From NCBI GenBank assembly GCA_951802195.1, contig OX637626.1, forward strand, positions 558,001 through 622,000: 64,000 nucleotides of DNA, in the 5' to 3' direction. This DNA comes from Tausonia pullulans (lineage: Eukaryota > Basidiomycota > Tremellomycetes > Cystofilobasidiales > Mrakiaceae). The position numbers and the translations under genes are program-made. Positions 11,630-22,483 of this stretch are shown piece by piece. Under the pieces are notes generated by a model that did no database searches, had not been told where the DNA came from, and was given only the letters and a program-made list of their open reading frames with translations. How positions within the stretch are numbered: position 1 is the first letter of the stretch; each line of letters opens with the position of its first letter.

Positions 11630-14065
11630 GAATATGTCCCCACCCCTCCGCACTAAACGCGCCTCGAGCAGTCCAAGCACCTTCAGTAGCTCCTCTGTCC
11701 CGACGCCCACGAGCTCCGCCGCGAGTTTAACGACCTCGTCCATCTCCCGCGGTAGCTGGCCGGTCACGTCCGAGGAAGCGTAGACTGGGTAGGCTTCGCC
11801 GGGAAGAAGAAGCGTCTCAAAGCGGTGGGCAACGTCCGGTGGAAGCGGTGGGTAGATCGGGTTGGTGGGGAGGGAGCAGATCGGCTGAGAGGGTCTGCAG
11901 AACGCGTGGGAAATGAGGGCGACGGCCGCAGATGGATCGACGGGAGGAGGAGGAGGGAAAGGACGAGATATGGGAGCAGATGTAGCGTAGGCAAAGAGAA
12001 CGTCGTGGGCTGAGAAGACGAGAATTCGAGTCAGCGGCAAGAAGACTGATGAGCCGGATGTACGACACGAACCTGCCAGTTGAGGTTCGCCCGATTCAAG
12101 GATCTTCTCCGCCAGGTCGAGATACCGATCCGCGTTTTCACCCATGAGCTCGAGCATGTTCCTGGTTACGGCCATCATCAGTCAGCGTCTGCCTTGAGGA
12201 CAGCAACAGGGCATATGCACATTTCACCTCGCCCGAGAACACCGAGTGAGGGGGTCTTCTCACGAGCCGCCTTCTCCTGCTGAAGCCATCGAAGCCAGTC
12301 GGCCTTAGCCATCATCGTCGTCGCCGGATCCTCGTCATTTACTGGAACCCTGGCAGCAGAACGAAGGAGAGAGAGGTCAGAAGTGCACCTGTCGATCGAG
12401 TAGCACTCGAATTCACCGGTCACGACCGTCCAGTCCGTACACCAGCTTGAAGAGAATGACGCAGAGCACCATAAGGGACAGCTCAGGTGGTCCACTGTCG
12501 TCTCCCCTGAGCTGACCAGCATTGAAGGCCGTCGTATGCTTGAGATGGTCGCGTGACGTGTTCGGTGCCAGAGAATGATGCAGGGAGAGCTGTAGGTCGA
12601 GCGTTCGGCCGAGAGCGAGAGCAGCGGGGTAGAACCCAGCTGAACGAGGAGGATAGTATGAGCCAAGGCAGAACAGGAAGATGCAGGAGCAACAAGAATA
12701 GGCTCACGCGAACCCCCCATGGATCGGATGAGCTTCCAGAGAATCGGCGAAGCGTTAATCTCCGGGACTCTCTCGCCGAAGTACTCGTCAATTTGCCTGG
12801 CAAACTTTGAGGTTGCTCGATACAGCTCCATTGCCGATGGTGCCCACTCGGTTATGGCGGGCGTGAGAGTCAACATAGTCACCACCGGCTGTGGTCGGCG
12901 CGTGGCACTCACCCGAGTGTTGAGCGATTGACGCGTGGCGCTGTTGAAATGTTTGCGCATTTCTTGCGGAACCAGCGGGGAGCTAGCAAAGTGGAGAAAA
13001 GGAAGCTGGTGTGTGTTGATGAGACTGAGAGCCGGGAAAGGCTGGTCAGCTGGAAACTCAGGTCGGCGGAGTGGGAGCGACTCACTCAGTCCACTCGCGG
13101 AACATCACTGGGATCCTCAGCCACAAACACGCTGTGACGACAACAGCCAGGTAATTGACAAGCCTATTGTGATCTGCCTGTAGACGGTGCCGCTGTTTCT
13201 CCTTCTTTCGGTGACGCCGTCTTGACTCGTCCGCCTCGTCTTCAAGTGGTCGGTCTGGATCCGGCTCCGTCCCCCGAGCTTCCGCACCAGATTCATCCTC
13301 GTTGTCTGCCGCATCCTCCTCATCTTCATCGCTCGACCCGTCCGACTCGTGGGCCTTTTCTAGCTCTTGTCGCTCGAGATCGTCCTCGCTAACGGGCTGG
13401 GCGGACCCGTTGTCAGCATTCTCCTGCTTGGCATCCTCGTCATCGTCATCGCGCGTGGCCGCCGAGGGAATGTCCGGTAAAGGATTGAGAAGCAGGCAGA
13501 GCTGTAGGAGGTCTTGCGTAATTGTCTGGCAGATGAAGGCCCGCGTCAGTTCACAGAAACAGCAGGAATGGACGCAATATTGGGTTTACTTCGAGTTCGG
13601 CAGGCAATCCCCAGACGTGACGAAGGGCCTTGACCTGCTGCCTGACGAGAAGCATGACACACTCCCAGTAAAGGAACTCGGCCTCGTTGCCGTAGTATAC
13701 TGGCAGTGGTGGCCAAACCAAGTCAATTCGTTAGCCAGATTGCCATACCATCTTCAGTATAGGCTTGAGGACGAGACCAACCGTCTGGATTGCCTTGTCC
13801 CCTAGCACGTCTGCCGATGTGTTTTGCACGCTTGACACGTCGGATACGGTGCTGGGATCCGGAGGCGTCTCCCGTGATGTCAATTGTCTCCTTTCGATAG
13901 CTCTGGGAGGAGGTCGGCAAGCCCTGTTCAGCGAGACACGCCTTGGAATGCGTGAGCTCGCAAATGTAGACAAACCATGTCGACGTGCCCGTCCTCGCAA
14001 ACCCTCATTCCACCGGGCCCGCGTCGCCAGCTGCGGGAGCCGCAAATAGCGCAGGCTTTGACCAT
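11531..14065 (-). CDS. RRN7: RNA polymerase I initiation factor Rrn7 (TAF1B/TFIIB-like)
   Basis: Core-factor subunit that recruits RNA polymerase I to rDNA promoters in the nucleolus. The N-terminus is a zinc ribbon: MVKACAICGSRSWRRGPGG then MRVCEDGHV, giving ligands C5, C8, C23 and H27. The B-reader-like basic stretch SYRKETIDITG...RRVKRAKHIGRRARG follows. The cyclin-like domain has the family block VYYGNEAEFLYWECVMLLVR, then QQVKALRHVWGLPAELE. After an acidic linker come RLVNYLAVVVTACLWLRIPV and MFREWTE, matching the second Rrn7 cyclin region. LTLTPAITEWAPSAMELYRA, PILWKLIRSMGG and WLRWLQQEKAA lie in the C-terminal half. The very end has an uninterrupted run of 11 Glu residues (about 11596-11630) before DEGDMVLSDEY. 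The start at 14065 is fixed by the zinc ribbon. It is divergent from ELP1. Confidence 0.88.
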
Positions 14066-14238
14066 GTTGGATGGATGGACGAGGGCGTTCGGTCGTGGGG
14101 CGCTTTTGGTGGTTTGGAGGTAACTACTGAGCGAGGTCCAGGCGCACTCATAGCCCGCGCGCCGCCGGGCTCAACCGTCAAGGCAAATGGCTTCTTTCCT
14201 CGCCTTCCCTTTGGACAGGACTCCCCCGAACCGCCGTC
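14066..14238. promoter_or_regulatory. Shared divergent promoter of RRN7 and ELP1
   Basis: Only 173 bp separate the two start codons, so core promoters and leaders must overlap or sit back to back. No TATA box is obvious. Confidence 0.6.
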
Positions 14239-17200
14239 ATGCGCAATCTGACCTGTCTTTCCTCGGTCGCCGCCCACCTCCCGGTTACGGCAAAGACTGG
14301 CTCTGTGCAGACGGCGTCTGCCGTTGTCTTCAACCCAGAGTCCAGCGTCATCTACACCGCCCTCGAAACTTTGGCGCCCAACGGCGCCGTCCGCATCGAC
14401 TTGCTCGCCGTCGAGGGTTACCGGGAGGATCAGATCGTCCAAGTGAATAACAGGCTTAACGACAGGGGTCGGTTAATAGGCCTATTAGCTAACTTGATTT
14501 GCACCCTCGCTCTCGCCAGCTCGCCTCATACACGTCCAATTCGACCCCGACATTTGCGACCCAATTCAACCCCTCGCCGCGACGCAATGTCCTCAGCCTC
14601 AAGCTTCTTTCAGAGACCCAGTCTCTCTGTATCATCCTCTCCGGTGGAGACATTGTGACTTTCTCCCTTGAGGCGGCAGAGACGAATGAGGTGAGCCCTT
14701 GCACTCGATCAAAGCGCGCGCTTACCGACGTGCCGCACATTCAACTGTCGTCACCGTCACCGGGAACTGACGCCAATCTTTCTTCGCGCCCATCTCCATA
14801 GTTGGAGGTCGTCGGAGTTGTCGACGCTGGGATCAAGGCTGCTAGCTGGAGCCCGGACGAAGAGCTCCTCATTCTCATTACGGGTGAGTTGGACTAGGCG
14901 GGCGCGTCGGGCCATTCCCTTTGCCAGTTCGTTCGCCTGCGGGGCGCGACTGACTTTCGGGCGGACGTTACAGGCGACGACAAACTACTCCAGATGACCA
15001 AGGACTTTGACGTCCTGAACGATACTCCGCTTCGTAGCGAGAACTTTGGAGAAGGTGCGTTTCGCTGCGGGCTCAGAACGAACATGCCAGCGTGAGCTTC
15101 ACTAAACACCCCTCCACCACCTTGCAGAGGCCCAAATCAACGTTGGATGGGGTTCAAAGTCCACCCAGTTCCATGGTTCTGCGGGAAAGGCTGCGGCCGC
15201 TGCCACGGCCCAGATCGCCGCCGACAAGACGGCCTCTTCGCCGGATGACGACCTGGTCCCTCGCGTATCGTGGCGAGACGACGGCCAGCACTTCGCTGTC
15301 TCAACTCTCGACCCAACTTCCCCGTCTTCGCTCTCTACGACCAAGCGCGTCATTAGGACGTACTCGCGTATGGCCGCTCTGCAGTCGACGTCCGAGGCCG
15401 TTCGTGGACTCGAGCACCCGCTCGCCTGGTCCGGCCAGCGCGGACTCATCGCATCTACCCAGCGGTTTGGAAGCTTTGAGGGCGGAGGAGAGGGCCGTGA
15501 GGGTAGACACGACGTCGTCTTCTTCGAGAGGAACGGCCTTAGGCACGGCGAGTTTGAACTTCGCGAGGCAGGGGGCGCCAAGCGCGAGGGCGAGAGAGGA
15601 TGGGACTACCGGGTCAAGGAGCTCACCTGGAACAGCGATGCATCCGTTCTGGCCGTCTGGCTTGACCTCGGTGCTGAGCGAGGCGATGTCGGTGAGTCGG
15701 TGGCCAGGCGGCGAAGGAACGAGAGCATTACTGACCCGAAGTAATCTGTTGGCAGTCCAACTCTGGGCGATGGGCAATTACCATTGGTACCTGAAGCAGG
15801 AAATCAGCCCTTCCCTCGCTGAGGTGTCCGCCTACACCTCAGTAACTTGGCACCCTGAGGAGCCAATGAAGCTGGCAATTCTGACGCCGAGTGAGTGACT
15901 GTCAGTGACCGCCTTCGCTCTCGCTGTCAAGCTCATGCCTCCCTCTCTTCCATTCCTCTTCCGCCCAGCCTCGCTTGAGCTTCGTTCTTTCTTCTGGGAA
16001 GCTTATGTCTCGTCTGCACCTGCCCCGATTGACAGCGGCATTTCGGGTGTCGTCGATGGCTGTGAGTCAATTTTACAGTGCGGCGACCCATTTCTCTGCT
16101 GACAACATTCTGCCTGATGCAGCTTCGCTCCTCATCACCCCCTTCCGGACTCAAAACGTCCCCCCGCCTATGTCCACGGCCCGTATCACGTCGAGCCATG
16201 ATCGCAAGGCCCTCCCGCCCATTCATGTCGCCTTCGCCACCTCGAAGGATGCCTTTGCACAGGTCTTCCCGGACGGACAAGTTCTCATCTACACGCTTGC
16301 AACCAAGCTTCAGCGCGGACCGGGCAAGTCTGTCTCCCACGACGCGCCAGTCACGCTCCAGCTTCCGGCCGAGGTCAAACCTCGCCAGGTCGCTTTAAAG
16401 GCGGGAGGCTCTTCGCAGGAGATCGCCGTGCTCGGATGGAATGTTGAGACAAGCCGGGACTCCATCTGGGTTGCTGGATTCGCCGAGGGTACATCGAAGG
16501 AGTGGTCGGAGGTCCGCCTAGGTGGTTCGGGAGTCGGCAAGATTGTGGGCCTCGATGACGCTATCCTCTACGAGTCTCGCGAGGGTGATCTCTTTCTCGG
16601 TGAGTTTCGGGCTCAAACCATCATCAAGCAAGTTCCGAACTTATTGGTTGCTTTGGCTACCTCTCCCTCAAGTCACCTCCGAGGACGACATGTACATTCT
16701 CGACCCCCTGCCGGCCTCGCTCCCGACCTTCTGCTCGACCATCCGCTTCGCAACCCACCTCTCTTTCCCTATGATCTTTGCCCTCTCTCCCTTGGGCAAG
16801 CTCTTTGCCGTCTCCCTTACCTCATCTGAGGTTTACCAGGTCGCAGGCGACTGTACATCGTTCGGCACCTCGGCCGATTTCCTCATCTTCACGACTACCA
16901 CGCACGACTCCAAGTACGCACCTCTCGCCGTCATCTCGCGAGTCCTCGACGGCGGATACATTGTCACGGAGGTCGAGAAGGAGTGGGAGCGTCGGCGAGT
17001 GGAGCGCGGTGCCCTCATCGTCACCATCGTTTCTTCAACCATGTCCCTTGTCCTTCAGATGCCCCGAGGCAACCTTGAGACCATCTTCCCTCGGCCTCTC
17101 GTTCTCGCCGGAGTTCGCCGGGATATTACTGCGTGCGTATAGTTTCGCCTCTTTACCTCAGGCTCACTCGAGAAGCTGACTCCTCTCCCCGCTTCAGCGG

Positions 17201-19636
17201 CAAGTACCGGGAGGCCTTCCTCACCTGCCGCAAGCACCGCATCGATCTCAACATCCTCTACGATCACGACCCGGCCGCGTTCATGCAACACCTAACGTCC
17301 TTTGTAGAGCAGATCGACGCCGTCGATTACATCAACCTCTTCCTCTCTGGGCTTAAGTACGTCGCACCCCTGTTCTTCGGCCTTGTACATTCCAATCTGA
17401 CTCTTCATCTCGGTTTCATAGGAACGAGGACCTTTCTCGCTCGACCTACCGGGTTCCGGGCACTGTCGCGTCAACGTATGTCCCTCCGCTGCCGTCATCT
17501 AACAGTGCGCGTACTGACGTCTGACCTTTCACTCCCGTTTTCCTGTCTCAGTTCTTCCTCTGTCGTACCCGGCAAAATTAACAAGGTTTGCGATGCCGTC
17601 CGGGCCGAGCTTGAGTCGCGCGACATGCTCCGCTACATCGACTCGATCCTCACCGCACACGTCGTCAAGACGCCCCCGGATCATGAGGAGGCCCTTCGTA
17701 TGCTGCACAAACTCAAGGGCCAGCATCCGAAAGTTGTTGAAGACGCCGTCAAATATGTCATCTTCCTGCACGCCCCCTCTCTTGCTTCTTCCCGGAGAGA
17801 TTAGTGTGCTGACCCTTTGCAATCGTACAGCGCCGACGTCAACCAACTTTTCGACGTCGCTCTTGGAATGTACGACTTCCAGCTAGTCCTAATGATCGCC
17901 CAGTACTCGCAGAAGGTGAATGACTGCGGTCTCTTCCCACCATCCTTTCTGCACCGCAAATGTTGATGCTCTGTCCTGAAATCCAGGATCCTCGAGAGTA
18001 CTTGCCCTTCCTCAAGGAGCTTAGGGCTCTCGACCGCTACTACCAGCGTTTCAAGATCGACGACCATCTCGTTCGGCCCAGGAGCGCGCTCAAGAATCTG
18101 CATCTCGCTGGTGCGTTTCCATTCTCGCTCTCGCCTTTGTTGACCGGCGTCAGCCGGGACTTACCCGCTCGCCCTATTCAGGTCCCGACCGATTTGAGGA
18201 GGCCGTTGCTTACGTTGAGAAGCACGATCTGCATCGGGAAGCGATCGCAATCTGGAAGGACAGCCCGGAGGAGCTCAAAGTAAGCTGCATTGCGAACGAA
18301 ACTCACCGCCATTCTCGCTGACATCTCTTGCTGTCAGATGATGTACGAGGTCTATGGCGATCACCTCTACTACAAGCGGCAGTTTATGGATGCCGCCCTT
18401 GGTAGGTTGCCATTCCTTCTCTCCTTCCTTCCCGCTCTGGGACTGATCCAATGTCAATCTCTAGCCTTCCACCTGGCCGACAATCGGTCTCGAGCAATGA
18501 AGGCGTACGAAAAGGCTCACGCCTGGAAGGAGTTCTTCACGCTCGCCCTCACCTCCGAGCCAGCTGCAGAGCCAGAGGTCATCCTTGAGCTCTGTGAGAA
18601 GATCGCAAACGATCTTGCCACGCGCGGTCGGCATGTCGAGGCTGGACGCGTCTGGCTTGATTACGGAGATAATGTCGAGGAAGCGGTTGCAGCGTTCTCT
18701 CGGGGTCGCGACTTTGCCGAGGCGTACCGGATTGTGAGTTGCTTGTACTCGTCGTTCCCCTCTTCTTGTAACTCACCCTTTTCCTTCTTGACAGGCGGCT
18801 CTCCGGCGCCAGCCCGAACTCATTGCCTCGACGATTCACCCTCTCCTTCTCGAGGCACAGAATATCTCGCTTGAGGACATCAAAGAGATTGAGGAGCAGC
18901 TCGAAAAGCAAGTCCATCGTCTCGACGAGCTCCATGACCTCCGGGAAACCCAGCCGGACGCCTTTTTCATGCATGACGACCCGGCGCTCGAGAACATCGA
19001 CGTCATGACGGATGCGACGCAGGCGACGGCCTTTACGCGGTACACCAACAACGCGTCGACGATCCTTACGCACATGACTGGACGGACCAACGCCAAGTGG
19101 GTCCACTCTCTCGTCCTCAAAGTACCCGCGTCTGAGCCTTTGAATTTTTTAATCCCAGGTCGAGCGCCTCCCGCCGCACCCAACGCAAGAAGGACCGTCA
19201 GCGCGCCGGCGGTCGCAAGGGCACCGTCGATGAAGAGACTTACCTTCTCGGCTCCCTCTCCCGCCTCGTCGAGCGGTTCCAGTCCCTCCTGACCGACACT
19301 CTCCCCTTGCTCAGCCACCTCGTCCTCGCTGGCCCTTCGGAGCACCGTGAGGCCGCTGAGGAGCTGCAGGACGCGCTGGCAAAGCTTGAACGGGACCTTG
19401 CGCGTGGTGTGGAGAACGCGTGGTCATCCCTTGGCGGTACTGCTGGTGAGGGAGACGTGGCGGTCCCCGTGGATGGATGGATCTCGGGTGAGAGCGAGGA
19501 GCTGCGCCGGGCAAGGGTCAAGGCCGCTGCGCAGGAGGAGGAGGCGAACGCGGAAGAGAAGAGGAAGGCGAGACCCGCGAAGCCTGTCGTTGGCGGCTGG
19601 AAGGGCGGAAATGGGTTGCTGGGGGGTCTGTTCTAA
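14239..19636 (+). CDS. ELP1: Elongator complex protein 1 (Elp1/Iki3)
   Basis: Largest scaffold subunit of Elongator, which makes the cm5/mcm5 side chain on wobble uridines of tRNA in the cytosol. Two N-terminal beta-propellers appear as MRNLTCLSS...TASAVVFNPESSVIYT, LSLKLLSETQSLCIILSGGD and VVGVVDAGIKAASWSPDEEL. Then come VPRVSWRDDGQHFAVSTLDP, RVIRTYSRMAALQSTSE, LAWSGQRGLIAST, the family block VVFFERNGLRHGEFELRE and VQLWAMGNYHWYLKQEI. The alpha-solenoid half has YREAFLTCRKHRIDLNILYD, DPREYLPFLKELRALDRYYQ, FKIDDHLVR and AFHLADNRSRAMKAYEKAHA. The basic tRNA-binding stretch SASRRTQRKKDRQRAGGRKG is followed by TVDEETYLLGSL and the dimerisation helices. About 14 exons give some 1,330 residues, normal for the family. 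It is convergent with GET3, with 87 bp between the stop codons. Confidence 0.95.
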
Positions 19637-19723
19637 GTACATTGATTGCTTTCTCTTCTCTCACGCTATGAACGGCAAGGCATCATTCTACTAGTGACAA
19701 CTACGAAAGGAGCCGGCGACAGC

Positions 19724-21523
19724 CTAGGCCGATGGCGGGACGTAAGGCTCAATGAGCATCTGCGAGAGTGTGGTAGATGGGTCCAGTGAGTGACAGAGAG
19801 AGCATAGGCACCACCAGACGACCGACCTTGCTAAACTCCTTGATCTTGTCAGCCCCACGGACCTCCTCCGTCTTGAGTGGGAGCTTGACAATATGGAAGT
19901 CGGCGCCGTAAAGGTCGTACGCCTCGTTAAGATACTTGAGCTGCATCGCCTGTCGGACCTTGCAGTGTTCGCAGTTGGAGCCAGCTTTCGGGTAGAGGAG
20001 CTGGTTGATGACAATGTTGTGCGTGTCGATGCCGTAGTTGGTGAGCTCCTGGATGAGCCGCTCCGTCTCATAAAGCGAGAGGAACTCGGAGATTGCGACG
20101 CAAACGAACGTCGTCTTGTCCTGGAGTGGGGGCGAAATCAGAATGCGCGTTCTCATCTCGGAACGAGAGAGATCTGAATATTCCGGCACGCAGAGCAGCC
20201 CGGAGACCGGGGGGAAGGGGGTAGGGATGGGGTAAAGTTGATCGGACGAACAGGGTCAGTGAACTGAGCGTTGACCTCCTGGATCACGGCGCGCATCCCC
20301 TCGAGCTTGGCAAACATGTCCTCTTGATCCGGCGCCCCTCCTCCCATCATGCTCGACATCTAGAGTTCCCCCGAACAGTCAATAATCATGGCTACGGCGA
20401 GCGAGAGGAAGGGACGGACCTGTTTAATCATTGGTCCGAACTTGCCGCCAAGCTGGGCGAGCTTGCCGAGCGCCTTCTCAAGGACCGAGGGGAACGAGAG
20501 GAAGCGAAGTGTGTGGCCTGTTGGGGCCGTGTCGAAGACGATGACCTCGAACTCCATGCTCTTGACGTGCCTGAAGAAACGCATGAATCAGCCGGGGGAA
20601 AAGAGGAAGCGACAACGATGACAACGAGAACAACGACGACGCACTTCATGACCTCGGCGAAGCCCATGGCCTCGTCGACACCCGGAATAGCGAAAGCGAG
20701 GTCCTGCATCATGCCCTGCATGGCGCCGCCGTTAGCGTCGGCTGCCAAAGCATGGTGAGGAGGATATCAGCGCGGAGTGTATGCGCATGTCATGCGGCAC
20801 AAAGAGAGAAGCACACACAGCCCTCGATCATCTCCTGAATAGAGCTCGTTGGGTCAATCTCCATCGCAAAGAGGTTGTCGAATCCGTTGACCTTGGTCGC
20901 GTCCTAGTGAGCATGCGTCGTCGGGGGAGGGCCGATGTGTTAGTCCGATGCCGCTGGGCAATCGCGAGCGTAGGAAGAAAGGAGACGCGCCTTGTTGAAC
21001 TTCTGGCCGAACGCATCCGACAGGTTGTGGGCGGGGTCGGTGGACTGTCGATAGCGAGAGCCAAATGAGCAGGGTGGAGGGCCGGGAGACAGACAGCAAC
21101 GGAGGGACAGCGCACGCACGATGAGGAGGACCGACTCGCGACACGCGGCGAGCTGGGTCGCGAGCGAACACGAGGTCGTGGTTTTGCCTACGGTGGGCGA
21201 TTGAGAATCGAAGATCAGAGGAGGCCGGGAAGGAGGAAAGGGGAATGAAGTGACGAACCTACACCTCCTTTGCCGCCTGGTCGACAAGCGAACGCGGGCA
21301 TCAGGTGAGCGATACGTCAGCGTTGCCCTCCCTTCGCAGACTTGAGTCCCATCGCGACCATGAGTGGCTTACCACAGAAGATCCACTGCAGATATGGCAA
21401 GTAAGGGAGTCAGTCCCATTACGCGCGCGAGCATGCGCAACGTGGTCGTTGTCGTGGACGGACCTTGAGGCTCCTCTGGTCGAGAATGTTCTGGAGGGAA
21501 GCAGGGAGCATCTCGTCGTCCAT
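19724..21523 (-). CDS. GET3: Get3 ATPase for tail-anchored protein insertion (ArsA family)
   Basis: Cytosolic homodimeric ATPase that carries tail-anchored proteins from the Sgt2/Get4/Get5 complex to Get1/Get2 in the ER. Splicing gives [20 protein letters not shown], then [20 protein letters not shown] with the deviant Walker A motif GKGGVGKT. The switch region [16 protein letters not shown], the [11 protein letters not shown] block and [20 protein letters not shown] (switch II) follow. The zinc CxxC that staples the dimer is in [11 protein letters not shown]. The C-terminus is [11 protein letters not shown]-free after splicing: [18 protein letters not shown]. The Walker A loop is spread over very small exons of 13 nt (21373-21385) and 18 nt (21259-21276) that join in frame. 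The start at 21523 is the first ATG before the conserved helix. Confidence 0.95.
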
Positions 21524-22483
21524 GTCGACAAGGGTAGTTGGGGAGGGGGTCATATGGAGGGCGAAGGAGGGTGAACAAAGAAAGGGAGCGAGGTAGGTGT
21601 TGGAGGGGAGAGGGACGACGAGAGCAGGGACACGCGTGCCATCCGCCGTTGCCTCGTCCGCGGCCCTGTTGCTGTGACCCGCTCGATGCATCTGGCAGTA
21701 TCCATGATCCATCTTGGCAAAGCAGAGATAGGACAACCCTCCCTGTGTACCAGAAAACCACGACATTCATCCCCGATCGGAGATGAAAAGGTCTAGGTGT
21801 TCTCTCAAATAATGGCGGACAGCAGATGACTTGGGTGAATATTTGCTTCGTCTGCCAAATAACAATTCAACACATAGATCCAAAACAGTTGGACTGACAT
21901 GGATCAGGCAGCCGAGGTACTGGCATCAAGATGACTCGCTGGACCCACTTTGGTGTTGCGAATCTACTGCGAAAGGTAGATGAAGCCTACGTAACACCAC
22001 ATGCAAGTTATCCCGAGATCTCCCTGCTTGGCCCGCAATACGACACCGATTTAGTGCTCATCAAAGGCCTTCTCTCTCTCTCAAAAGTCCAAATGTTGAG
22101 TAAGAAGAGAAGGAAGAACAAGTATGCCGCCCTCCCTGCTAAGGGGATCCAAGCGCAGACTCAGCCACAGCCCTTAGCCCAGGCTCTCCTCTGAAAACCT
22201 CAATATCTCACATCGACGACTTACGCCTCCAGTTTTTTCCAAGAGCAGCCCCTTTCGGAGCTGGCCCTCCTACAGGGGCTCTTGTGGGGAACGACCCCCA
22301 GGTGCTGACCATCCACACTCTCCCCAGACTGTGAGGCACTTTGTTCTCTGGCTCCTCGTGGCGTTTGAGACGCAAGGCACGACGCGAGTTCGGTTGAGGC
22401 ACGCTCGCGCGCTTTCTCACGCCCGACGACCACCTCCCTCAACCCTCTCCTCGATCCGGCACACCCACCCACGCATCCACCCC
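21524..22483. other. Divergent intergenic region between GET3 and the BET gene (960 bp)
   Basis: This should hold both promoters. An 87-codon ORF at 21931-22194 (+) starts MTRWTHFGVANLLRKVDEAY and ends in a Lys-rich then Gln/Ala/Leu stretch. It has a decent amino-acid mix but no known domain, and is listed here only as a possibility. The part from 22380 to 22480 is C-rich leader of the BET gene; an in-frame ATG at 22331 would add 51 residues but lacks conservation cues. Confidence 0.4.
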
